From assembly GCA_028386065.3 (NCBI GenBank), contig JAKUCV010002048.1, positions 31,143 to 95,142 on the forward strand: 64,000 nucleotides of DNA, given 5' to 3'. Position 1 is the first letter of the stretch; each line of letters begins with the position of its first letter. Positions 22,691 to 32,728 of the stretch are shown piece after piece. The notes beneath the pieces were generated by a model. That model was given only the letters and a program-made list of their open reading frames with translations. It was not told where the DNA came from and did no database searches. This stretch comes from Turnera subulata. Lineage: Eukaryota; Streptophyta; Magnoliopsida; Malpighiales; Passifloraceae. The position numbers and the translations under genes were made by a program.

Positions 22691-23350
22691 GAAAAGTCTG
22701 GGGATTTAGTCTCTAAGAAGCCAATAGGCGAGTCGTTGTTATGTTGTTATTCAAATAAATAAAGGCACTCTTTCTTTCATATATGGTCATCTTGGCAATT
22801 TCTTGATGCATGCATAATATGTGTGAGTATGATGAGCTGGAAAAAATTCCCTAAAATCTGTGAAAAGTGATCTTTGGACTAATCCTACTGAGAGTGACAA
22901 TATCAACTAAACTCCCAAAAATTCCAAGGCCTAATCCATTGAAGAATGTCAGGCTTCCTTCGCCGGGAAATCACACAGCCCAGAAGGGAAGACCAGTCAA
23001 AAAAAAAAAGAAGAGAAAAAAAAAGATTTAACCAAAAAAAAAAGAAAGAAAAAGGGTTTTTGAAGTCTTACGATAAGCGGCCTAAGGAAATGAAGTCAAG
23101 TTACAAGTCGCATAGAGAAGGCGAGAGGAAAAGGAATTTTTGGGACTAATCAAGCACATGTAAAAAGAACTACGTGAACCTGATTTCATGAGCTTTCTCA
23201 AAAAAAAAGGAAAAGCCATGAATACGTAGGAAGCCCGAACCGGGTCCGGTTCTGTTTATTAAGTAGTAGTCTAGAGATTAACAAAATAGATAAAGGAGAA
23301 TTTTGTTCACTCATTTATTGACATCCGTTATGAATATAAAGAGATAATTG
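22691..23350 (+). other. Tat internal non-coding segment
   Basis: 660 bp between the protease remnant and the antisense ORF. 22995-23060 is A-rich low complexity (runs of AAAAAAAAAG). I see no gene. Confidence 0.5.
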
Positions 23351-24671
23351 CTAAGGTGGGACACAATTCTTCTTGTGTTTCTTCCGACTCGACTCGCCCT
23401 CCTCATCTTTGCTCTTTTCGATAGAACCTTCAGGAGACTCAAATCCTGGAGGCGCAGGTCCTTCCAGAAACATCTCCCTTGAAAGATGCAAAGACCTCTC
23501 TGAAGCAGCCACATTTCTTTTCAACCATTCTAAGTATGACATGGAGGGATGAATCTCAAAGTGACTGCCAGTTGGTTCCCTTAAAGGCGAAGCCCAACAC
23601 CCGTTAACAGCTTTCAAGGCTGCAGCCTTCATAGGCCCTATCACCGGAATTGGAATATTAGAGGGAACTGTCTGTTCTAAGCCAAACTGCTTTAGAACCC
23701 TGTTCGGACGGTAGTATGTAGATCTTTCTACACCTGGGAGTGTGACCGAATCATTGCACAGGGTATGGATGACTACCTCTTGCATCCCAAGCCACCGACA
23801 GAACCAGGTGATTTGTTCAGCTTTGTGGTCCTTCATACAGATGACCCAATTTCGAATAGTGTTGAAGGAGACTAAATAACCACAACGAACAAAGTTTGTG
23901 GGATCAACCTGAGGTCCTTCAATCAATGTAAGTTGTTTGCATAACAACATCTGCAAGAAAGGAAAGGGTCAACACAATGAAAGTGACGAAGGAGAGACAG
24001 GGGGAATAAACACATACCTGAAGTAGAAGAGAAGAACCGGTCATGGGGGCCATGGGGTTATCTGTCAATATCCAAGCAATTGAGGATCTCACCCAATATG
24101 ACAGGAATAAGACTCTTTTCACCAAAAAGTCAGACTACTAACGCACCAATTCGCAGGGGACAAACGACAGAAGGTCTTACCAGTAAGACCTCATGTGTCA
24201 TCACAGGAGCAAGGGCATGATTACGCTCCTCCCTCCAATCGAAATCTTCCTCCTTGGGTGTTGTTCTGAGCTGCCCAGGAAGTATCGGTCAAAGATCTTG
24301 GTTAGTTCCAGAAGATTGTTTTGATTCAGGAAGAAGCCGACCTGACCTTCGGCTAGAAAAAGGAATCTGCTAACTTCTTTCATGACAGCATCATCAAGGG
24401 AAACCATGACAACACCCTTTATGAATTTAGCATTCAAGAAGGTGTTGAACTCATCAACAGTGAGACACAGCTCTATCATGTCCTGATCGAAGCGGAATAC
24501 ACGGCGACTTTTGTCCCAGAATTTGGTAGCAGCACGAATCAGGCTCTCTTCTATCACCACACCATGAAGCTTGAACAATCTGGACAAGCCCAGCAGTGCA
24601 AAGTCTCTAAGACATACAGAAGGAACACTCGCCATCCACTTAAGCACCTTAGCATGGAAATCCTCACTCAT
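23351..24671 (-). pseudogene. Antisense ORF of the Tat element (DUF7745/plant-mobile-domain-like), three exons
   Basis: Lies opposite to gag-pol, between pol and the 3' LTR, where several Tat elements carry an antisense gene of unknown role. ATG at 24671 (MSEDFHAKVLKWM). Exon 1 24181-24671, with one frameshift near 24260 after which the frame reads DWREERNHALAP; short intron about 24135-24180 (GTAAGA...TAG); exon 2 24018-24134; intron 23951-24017 (GTATGT...TTGCAG); exon 3 to the stop at 23351. Segments such as RAATKFWDKSRRVFRF and LTVDEFNTFL recall the DUF7745 family in plant genomes. The C-terminus is Pro/Glu/Ser-rich with a basic RKKHKK tail. Function unknown. A TATA box and hairpin lie upstream. 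Confidence 0.65.
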
Positions 24672-24737
24672 GGTTGCCCTAGGTGTGTTTGAGATATGTT
24701 ATCACAAATTATAGGGGTCTCTGGGTACCCAGGGGTT

Positions 24738-24745
24738 TATTTATA
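24738..24745 (-). promoter_or_regulatory. TATA box of antisense ORF
   Basis: Minus strand CAGTATAAATAAACCCC, 67 bp upstream of the ATG at 24671. Good core (TATAAATA) and spacing for a short leader. Confidence 0.6.
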
Positions 24746-24821
24746 CTGTTTTAGGGTCGGTGGAATTCGCAAAAACCCTAAAGCCCAAATCCAAAGACCG
24801 AAAAGAAAGTTCCAGGGGTTT

Positions 24822-24845
24822 ATGACCGCCACTGCCGGCGGTCAT
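24822..24845. promoter_or_regulatory. Hairpin motif upstream of antisense ORF
   Basis: ATGACCGCC-ACTGCC-GGCGGTCAT, perfect 9-bp arms. Same arms and loop length as the Tat LTR hairpin. It sits 77 bp upstream of the antisense TATA box. A further half site AGCGGTCAT follows at about 24869. Confidence 0.6.
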
Positions 24846-25920
24846 CCATGCAAGACCGTGGGACGACAGCGGTCATCCACCCACTTGATCGCCCGACCGA
24901 TAGCACGGGCCCGCTGGGAAAATTCCAAAAAATTCTAAAAAATTAGGGGAAGTGAGAGAGAGGCTAGGGGAGAGAAAATAAAAATAAAAAGAGAGAAAAA
25001 AGAGAAGGTTACACCCGTTTATTGGGGTCAAACCGCTCACTGAGATAAGGGGCACCTATTGACTTTTACTCGAATTTGCAACAATTAATGTTTTGCATGT
25101 GAACAGTGTCATGCATGCATAACTTATTAGGCCTTAATGCATGTTAGGGGTACGTCAACTGCACTCTCGCTCCTCAGGGGCACGATAAGCCCATCCCTCA
25201 TTTGATGTCAGGTTGAAACACCGGAGGACAACCAATAGAACCGGGACACACTAAACTCTATCTCTAAAACCATGGAAAGATGCTAGGGGAATTACACCCC
25301 ACTTTTAGTTTGTATGTCTCAAGGGGCACAACACACCCGTTACCTTCGAACCCAGTTCATTGACATAAGGGGCATGGGATCCAAATAACCTGGCTGTGAG
25401 GCAGCACCTTTCTCGAAACCGGTGAGATTATGAGGGAACCAAAAACACCAAGATATACATCTAACCCAAACCTGAGAGCGCGGGATACCCAGAAGCGAGG
25501 CAACCAGACCATGAGATGACACCCCTTACCCTTCACCAGGAGATGAGAACCCCAGTCAAAAGAGAGATGAGAGAATCCAGCCAAAGCCAAAGATCTGGTC
25601 CTTGCAAAACCAAGTCATGAGAGAGAATCCAGACATGAGAGAAATCAAATGAAAGTAGACCCAGATATGAGGGAAAAAGGAGAGGAACGAATCCAGATGA
25701 CCCAACAATAAGGGAATCCAAACATGAGAGAAACCAGTTGAAAGCCAAGAGCCCAGCGCTTGCAAACCTTGAGATGAGCCAACCTTGAGACATACGAGCC
25801 AAAAGTCGGGAACCTAGTTCTCGTAAACCATGAGATGAGGAAATAAAACAAAAGCCGAGGACCAGGTTCTCGCAAGTCCTGGGAAGAGATGATTCCCAAA
25901 CTAAAATGTTGAGTATCCAG
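24846..25920 (+). other. Tat 3' non-coding region
   Basis: About 1.1 kb without a supported gene. It includes a purine-rich stretch (24935-25005) and loosely repetitive GATGAG/AGAGAGAATCCAG sequence (25540-25880) that grades into the 123-bp array. The long chance ORFs on the minus strand here are low-complexity readings of those repeats. Confidence 0.5.
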
Positions 25921-26412
25921 TTGACAAAGATAAGATGATTCTTTGCCAACAACCCGATAGATGAGATGATTCTATCGCATCGGGATGAGATGATTCCCAA
26001 AAACCATAATTTGGGACGAGATAATTCCCAAATCAAAACCTAGTTGACGAAGATGAGATGATTCTTTGCCAACAACCCGATAGATGAGATGATTCTATCG
26101 CCTCGGGATGAGATGATTCCCGAAAACCATAACTTGGGATGAGATAATTCCCAAACCAAAACCTTGTTGACAAAGATGAGATGATTCTTTACCAATAACC
26201 CGATAGATGAGATGATTCTATTGCCTCGGGATGAGATGATTCCCGAAAACCGTAACTTGGGATGAGATGATTCCCAAACCAAAACCTAGTTGACAAAGAT
26301 GAGATAATTCTTTGCCAACAACCTGATAGATGAGATTATTCTATCACCTCGGGATGTGATGATTCCCGAGAACTATAAATCAGGGATGAGATAATTCCCA
26401 CATACCGAGGGC
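25921..26412 (+). repeat. 123-bp tandem repeat (four units)
   Basis: Units start with TTGAC(A/G)AAGAT at 25921, 26044, 26167 and 26290, exactly 123 bp apart. Each unit is built from four sub-repeats of about 31 bp based on GATGAGATGATTC. Variable tandem repeats between the last ORF and the 3' LTR are known in Tat/Ogre elements and can seed satellites. Confidence 0.9.
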
Positions 26413-26571
26413 CAGTCCCTCAAAACCTTCGGGATGAGATGATTCCCAAAGCAGAGGATGGGATGCTCCAACCCTTGGCACATACCACACACATCTATCA
26501 TTCAAATTTGGTTGTTCCTTTCTTATGTTGTTTCGTCCTTAGTCTCTAAGGACTCATCAACGAGGGACATC
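26413..26571 (+). other. Tat sequence up to the 3' LTR, with polypurine tract
   Basis: Ends with ACGAGGGACATC immediately before the LTR start TGTGAACACCC. The GAGGGA stretch is a weak polypurine tract. Confidence 0.45.
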
Positions 26572-27605
26572 TGTGAACACCCAAATTTGGCCCATGTATT
26601 TTCTACTAAAATTTAATTTCGATCATGTTTGAACTTAGGATTAATGAGATGATTTGATCTTAGGTTAAGGCATAGTAAAAATTTAATTTAGTAGAATTAA
26701 TGTATTATGGTATAAACCTATATGTGTTCGAACTCTAGGATTAATGAGATGATTTAATCTTGGAATAAAATATATATTAAGGTTTATTAAACTAAATTGT
26801 GTTTTATTTCATTATTTGGGCTATCTTATTTAGTTTCAATCCAATTATGATGAGAAAATTTATTTTTGGGTTAGGAATGAAGTTAGAGGCCCAAGTTAGT
26901 GAAATGAGAATTCTCTAGAGTTTCATAAGCCCATTAAGACATTTCTTGCAGGTTAATTTTAGTTCTGATTTTCGTGGAAAACCAGAGTTAAATCATCTCT
27001 TGATTAGATTTTGTGTTTTTGGTATGATTTTGCTCAAAATGGGTGTAATGTGCAATCAATTAGTTATAGAATGATTTACAGTAGTAATAATCAAGTAATG
27101 TAGTGATTCTGGGGTTAATTAGGGGTTGATTACGCGGTAGGATCAAATTAGAGCTGAATTAGAGGGATTGGGATTTGAAAAGAGAAAGAACGGGTGACAC
27201 GCGGGGTGACCAACGGTCACCTCACGACGACCGCCGGGTGCTAGCGAACATCCACATATGACCGCCGGCCCTGGCGGTCATCAGGGGCCAGAATCTCTGA
27301 TTTTCCCGATTTTTGTTTCTAATTCAATCCTATGTAGTTTTGGACCAGATTTTTGGGCATAATCTTCATCATTAAGCAGGTCCATACCCCTATACTTCCC
27401 ATAACACTATAAATAGGATCCCTCACACACATTATTTTTCATATACACACCCATAAGCTTGAATGGTTGGAGAAACTCTACCTCTCCAAGCCTAGAAATC
27501 TTTTATACGTAGAAACTCTGGTAGAATTTTGTGGGAGACATCAGCAGTAGTCCAGCATGGAGGAATCAAGAAGAGGTAACACTAATCCCTTTTTGTTTGA
27601 TTCTG
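26572..27605 (+). repeat. Tat 3' LTR, first part
   Basis: Starts TGTGAACACCC. Contains a perfect hairpin ATGACCGCC-GGCCCT-GGCGGTCAT at 27258-27281 and TATAAATA at 27408-27415. Cut by the CACTA element at 27606. Around 27566 it lacks about 75 bp present in the 5' LTR. Confidence 0.85.
27258..27281. promoter_or_regulatory. Tat 3' LTR hairpin motif
   Basis: Perfect 9-bp inverted repeat with a 6-bp loop, 127 bp before the LTR TATA box. A further ACGACCGCCGGGTG half site lies just upstream (about 27225-27240). Confidence 0.65.
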
Positions 27606-27998
27606 CACTACTAGAAAACCTGGATTTAGAAGGGATTTCTTGGTAGTAGTGTTGTGTCGAATTTTGTAAGGGAATTATTCTGCCACAAAATATAGTGACG
27701 GTTTTAGGGACGGATTCATAAATCCCTCACAATGTTTGCCCGCGCCAAAGACCCGCCATTTTTGTGAGGGATATTTCCATCACCATTTGTGAGGGAAAAA
27801 AAATCCCTCGCTAAGTTTGGACAAAAAATTCCCGGAAAAAATATTAACTACCCGCCGAGTTTTGCGAGGGATTTGTCCGTCACCGTTGTGAGGGAAAAAT
27901 AGTCCCTCGCTAAGAAGGTGGGTATAGAACACAACCCAATTCAAGAAGCTAGAGGAGGACTACAAGAGGTAACACTAATCCCTTTTTGTTTGATTCTG
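27606..27998 (+). repeat. 393-bp duplication of the CACTA left end plus Tat flank
   Basis: The left terminus occurs twice: CACTACTAGAAAACC at 27606 and at 27999. Between them are 309 bp of CACTA end and 84 bp of Tat LTR (27915-27998), which also ends GATTCTG before the second terminus. This is a tandem duplication across the insertion boundary. Confidence 0.85.
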
Positions 27999-28808
27999 CA
28001 CTACTAGAAAACCTGGATTTAGGAAGGATTTCTTGGTAGTAGTGTTGTGTCGGATTTTGTAAGGAAATTACTCTGCCGCAAAAATAGAGTGACGGTTTTA
28101 TGGAGGGATTCATAAATCCCTCACAATGTTTGCCCGCGCCAAAGACCCGCCATTTTTGTGAGGGATATTTCCATCACCATTAGTGAGGGAAAAAAAATCC
28201 CTCGCTAAGTTTGGACAAAAAATTCCCGGAAAAAATATTCACTACCCGCCGAGTTTTGCGAGGGATTTGTCTGACACCATTGTGAGGGAAAAATAATCCC
28301 TCGCTAAGTTGTGACGGGAAACAATCCTCACTAATATTGGAAAAAATTTCCAAATTTGTGAGGGATTTTTTCCGGCACTATTGTGAGGGAAAAGAAATCC
28401 CTCGTTAAGTTGTGACGGGAAACATTCCCTCACTAAGAATGGAAAAAGTCTCCAATTTTGTGAGAGATTTTTTCCATCACTATTGTGAGGAAAAAAATCC
28501 CTCGCTAAGTTATGACTGAAATATATTCTATCACTAATTGGGGAAAAGAATTCTTAGGCCAAATTTTGTGAGGGATTTTTCCGTCACTATTGTGAGGGAC
28601 CAATAAACCCTCACTAATAGTGAAAAAATTACACCCAATTTTGTGAGGGATTATTCCGTCATGATTGAGATATTATGGTGATTGTGATCAAAAGATTTTG
28701 GTCATGATTCTTGTTGAGGTTATAGCTCATATGTTAGAAGAGAATGCTAGAAGTATGATTACATAAGAGGCAATTGATGCCATACACATGATAGGACATA
28801 CTTATTAT
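27999..28808. repeat. CACTA left subterminal repeat array
   Basis: Dense inverted and direct copies of TGTGAGGGATTT and TCCCTCGCTAAG with intervening GTGACGGG. These are the expected binding sites for the TNPA-type protein. No coding content. Confidence 0.8.
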
Positions 28809-29450
28809 TTATATTATTATTATTTTATCTGGCGGGTACAACGTTGACTCTGAAGCTGTTGGAGACATTGGTAATGTTGACCCGGATGCTTTCGTCCCAT
28901 GAGAACCACATACCGCCCGTGTTGTTTTGACCATGAAGTTCGAACCGGTTTCCGGAGGAAAACGAAGCGGGATGACACCATGATCGTCTTTAGGCTGCCA
29001 CGCGGTCTCCGTGAGCAGAACCATGTTGGGCTTGTACTGGTTCTTCAGATCTCTCAAGGTGCGCACGAACTCATGGGAGCGCCTAGCAATTCCTCTACAA
29101 TTCCAAACTAGTAGACGAACCTTTGGCCGAGTGGGTGGCAATCGGGTTACTCGGGGCACGCTCCAAGCAGTCATCGAAACGTGGTAATAACTACCTTGGT
29201 ACAGGTATTGGCGAGTGGGCTCTAGCTGGAATTCCTCAAGTCTGTTAAAAATAAAAAACATGACGGAATTGGCTGAGCCATAAAAGGAAGTTCTTAGGGT
29301 GCTTTGGTCTTTTGGGAAGAACGTCTCTCCCATATGAGTGACAAAGAACCTGGACGAGTAGAGTTCGTCGACAAAGACCTGACGAGGCTTCCTGCCGAGC
29401 TCGTTCTGTAGTTCCTCTGGTCGTTCGTTAATCAGGCGATAGGCTCACCA
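28809..29450 (-). pseudogene. LINE-like endonuclease fragment captured in CACTA
   Basis: The minus-strand frame continues upstream of the ATG at 29333 to about 29450 and ends at 28809. The central part VRLLVWNCRGIARRSHEFVR...PNMVLLTET is the start of the exonuclease-endonuclease-phosphatase domain found at the N-terminus of plant LINE ORF2. Only this first motif block is present. The rest of the endonuclease and all of RT are absent. The upstream portion (QVFVDELYSSRFFV) I do not recognise. It lies opposite to the transposase genes, suggesting capture rather than function. Confidence 0.55.
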
Positions 29451-30256
29451 ATTCCTCCTTCCTAAAGAGGTACCTTCAACGAAAAAGACCAAGGATGGAG
29501 AAGGCATTCTGTCTCTTAGTGTTTGTGCTTGTTTTTTTGAACGTGGATTATAATCTCTTCTTCAAAATGCTTTTGATGTTTCGCCTTTCACCACCCTGTC
29601 TTTTATACTCTTATGGAGAGTATGTTACCGGTTTCTTTTTTCAAAGTATAGAACCCACCTGCCCCCGAAAAACTCCAAAAGATTTCTTCGGTGATCGGAA
29701 AAGTGGATTCTTTCCACAAAACTCCAAACTGTTTACGATCTTCAAGGTTTTTTGCTTTTAAAATTTTTTCCATGGATTGATTTATTGCTATATCTCTTTG
29801 CTTGTTTTTGGGCTATAAAGACGAGTGTTTTTCAGCTCATTCCCCACCTTTCTTTTTCTACAACTTCTATCACATCCATCAGAGGCCTAGAGACTTTTAT
29901 TGCTATATCTTTTGGAGGGATACGAATCCCTAGAGACGTTTTTTCTTTTTCAGCTCATTTATTGCTATATCTCTTGGAGGGATACGAATCTCGAGAGATG
30001 TTTTTGTTCATGTGGAGAAGTGGACAAGTGATTGTCGATCCTTTTAGTAGATTACTTTTCACAAAACTCCAAACCATTTACGATCTTCAAGATTTTACTT
30101 TTTGAAAATTTTTCCACTTGGAGTAATGTATGCACATTTGTTGCTTCTTATCAACCCGTTAGCCACTCCCTTGGAAACTCACATAACCACACTAGCCACA
30201 CATAAACACTAGGAACATATAACCGAGCATTCTCTGCATAATTCACATAGCAAGGT
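29451..30256 (+). other. CACTA internal region upstream of a small ORF
   Basis: About 800 bp, T-rich. Contains a directly repeated stretch (TTATTGCTATATCTYTTGGAGGG at about 29899 and 29960) and a possible TATA motif CTATAAAGAC near 29813. Short ORFs here look like chance. Its origin is unknown; it may be captured promoter sequence for the ORF at 30257. Confidence 0.4.
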
Positions 30257-30544
30257 ATGGCTGACGACATGGAAGCAACCATTCATGGCCTGTGTGAGAA
30301 TATTAGGATTGTGGCCGAGCACGGAAAGGCCATAGAAGCGATGTGCCGACAACTTGTGGAACAAAATGAGCGGCTGGTTAAGATGATCCAGAACCGAGAT
30401 CGTCTGCTAGATTGGTGGGAGGAGGCCTATCAGAGGCTCCATGACAGCTGGGTTGCAGCAGTCACCGAGAGCAATGATCTGGCCCGAGAGGACAACCGCC
30501 TGAAGCGGGAGCTAAAGATGAAGAAGCCTAGGAGGGCTGATTAG
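30257..30544 (+). CDS. Small uncharacterised coiled-coil ORF in CACTA
   Basis: 95 codons, intact, ATG 30257 to TAG 30542-30544. The sequence is charged and helical throughout with heptad-like spacing (CRQLVEQNERLVKMIQNRDRL), aromatic WWEEAY in the middle, and a basic tail (KRELKMKKPRRAD). No signal peptide or membrane segment. Its GC and codon mix differ from the AT-rich DNA around it, and it is followed by a plausible plant 3' end (TTGTATTGAATGAAG). It precedes the transposase remnant on the same strand. It is not part of the usual CACTA gene set; possibly a captured host fragment or a small accessory. I do not recognise it. Confidence 0.45.
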   Translation: MADDMEATIHGLCENIRIVAEHGKAIEAMCRQLVEQNERLVKMIQNRDRLLDWWEEAYQRLHDSWVAAVTESNDLAREDNRLKRELKMKKPRRAD

Positions 30545-30690
30545 GATTGTAGTTTAATGTTTTCAATTTTCCTTTGTATGTTCCCCTTGTATTGAATGAA
30601 GTGTTTTATAACACAAGTGTGTTCTCTCTTCTCGTAAACACAAGTATTTTAATAAATGTATTTTTTTTTTCAATCAATATGGAAGCCTCT
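30545..30690 (+). other. Spacer before transposase remnant
   Basis: AT-rich, with a poly-T stretch at about 30660-30672. Nothing recognisable. Confidence 0.4.
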
Positions 30691-32400
30691 CACTGAGTAG
30701 AGCCTTTTCTTTCGAGATTTGTGCTCAACTGAATTGCATAAGGATAAGCTGTTACAAATGGAAGAGGATATTCCTATCATTTTGTGCAAAATGGAACGGA
30801 TATTTCCTCCTTCTGTTTTTGATTCAATGGAGCATCTACCCAGACACTTGCAACATAAAGCTAGAGTTGGAGGACCTGTGCATTATAGGTCGATGTACCC
30901 ATTTGAAAGGTAAATTATGAATCATTAAGAATTAGTCAATTTACATATTCCCGTTTAGTCTATACTTAAAAGTAGTTATTGATTTTTCTTTTTAGGTTCT
31001 TGCATGATTTGAAAGGCATGGTAAAAAATAAAGCCAGACCAGAAGGTTCGATTTGTCTGGCGTATATGACTTTAAAGTCATCCAACTTCTGTTCCTATTA
31101 TTTTGAATCACATGTCTCAACAAGATTTACAAGGATCAGAAGAAATGAAGCTATTGTGGGTATCAATAAAAAGCAACCTACAATATCAATTTTCCAACAA
31201 GTAGGTCATTCGAAGGGTGGGCAGGATACACGGTATTTGACTGACAAAGAGTTTGCTACGGCACGTCTATATATCCTATTGAATTGCAAAGAAGTTGCTC
31301 CATTCGTAGAGTAAGTGCCAGCCTTATTACGTTAAACATTATATTACATGAAAATTGTAACGATACACAATACTTACATTTGGTTTTGTTGTAGGACATA
31401 TGAGAATGCAATGTGTTTGCTATTATCCCTATGCTTCTGAACATGACATTCAACTGTCTATTGAGAAAAACTTTGTTAAATGGTTCAGTGATTATGTAAG
31501 TTAGACCACAACAATGTCATCCTACAGTTACCTTAGATTTTCAATTATTTGTGTGCTAACATTTGTAATTTTACTTTAGGTATCAAATCCTGTAAATATG
31601 GTAAAAATCAGGATTTAATCGATTTAGCATCGCCTCCAAAGCAAGATGTAGATACGTGGGCGAGATATTGTGTCAATGGTTATATTTTCCATACAAGAGC
31701 ATGAGCGGAGGGCAAAAGAACTAATAACAGTGCAGAATATGTCAAGGGTGATGGCTCTAGTGAGTATTATGGCATTCTTGAAGAAGTGGTGAGATTAGAG
31801 TATGGGCATAAAAAGTATGTTGTGTTGTTTAATTGCAGTTGGTATGACTCGATTTCAAATCGGGACATTAGAGTCGATGAACAATATGGCATCGTAGAAA
31901 TAAAGCATGGTAGAAAGTATCCACAATTTGATCCTTTTATCTTAGCACTACATGCATACCAAGTTTATTACATGCCTTATCCGGAAGCAATAAGAGACAA
32001 ATCAGGTTGGCGAGTTGTTATAAAAACAAGGCCTAGAAGTAGAATTAGTGAAGATCTTAGTGCCACTATTGCATATCAAGAATCCGAAGTGCCTATTACT
32101 AGCATAGAATCGGGTGATGAGCCGATTGGAGTATTATCAGACCTTGATGGATAATTTGAGGAAAATGATGATGATATCCAGTTGCAACATCTAGAGAATG
32201 AAAATGAGGTTAATATTGAAGATGAAAGCTCAGATGGTGATGATAGTGAGGAGCTTGATTGGGAAGACAATAATGACAATGAAGAGGATGACAGCGATGA
32301 GTGCTATGATGACAACGATGAGGACATGCATTATGAGGGGAATGCGAACAAGGATGATGGCAACAGTGATGATGATGGCAATAGTGAGGATGATTGGTAG
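30691..32400 (+). pseudogene. CACTA TNP2-type transposase, C-terminal part (DUF4218 + DUF4216)
   Basis: Exons: to 30909; 30996-31310; 31395-31495; from 31580. Introns have GT...AG ends. The first exon has EDIPIILCKMERIFPPSVFD...GGPVHYRSMYPFER (DUF4218); the next, KGMVKNKARPEGSICLAY. After 31740 comes the DUF4216-type segment (YYGILEEVVRLEYGHKKYVVLF...GIVEIKHGRKYPQFDPFILA). The tail is extremely acidic (runs of D/E, 32155-32397). Stops occur near 31702 and 32152, and the exon at 31395 needs a frame change. The catalytic transposase domain that should lie upstream is missing. On the same strand as the TNPA-type gene. Confidence 0.8.
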
Positions 32401-32728
32401 TTAAGTAATTAATTGTTTTTTCAATTGAGTTCATCAAAAAACAAACAAGCTGAAACAAGAATATCATACCGTGTAATAATAACTTATTTATTTCTTGTTT
32501 TTTTAATTGATTTTATCATGGTTGGTCTTCATGAATTCTTCTATAATCAGGTCCCTAAATATTTGTCTCTAGTAATTGTGCTTGTATTGTCTTGTCACCT
32601 TAACTTTAGCATGCATGCAATATTCTTCTTTTCTCAAAGAGCATGTTGGCTATCTATGAATGTGCTTATTTTCCTAGTTTCCTTGCTGATTTTATATAAA
32701 TAACAGTTACCTTTTTTTCCTTTTGTAG
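32401..32728 (+). other. CACTA intergenic or intronic region
   Basis: 328 bp, T-rich, between the transposase remnant and the TNPA-type gene. The short open stretch here is low-complexity. A TTTTGTAG intron-like end occurs just before the ATG at 32729. Confidence 0.4.

Noticed and set aside
25340..26282. Several minus-strand ORFs of 60-167 codons
   Set aside because: They read the GATGAG repeats and satellite of the Tat 3' region in antisense. No domain, repetitive composition.
29495..30105. Short hydrophobic ORFs upstream of the small coiled-coil ORF
   Set aside because: T-rich sequence gives Phe/Leu-rich chance frames. No conserved motif.
32198..32467. Met/Thr-rich and His-rich overlapping ORFs
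   Set aside because: They are other-frame readings of the acidic GAT/GAG-rich tail of the transposase.
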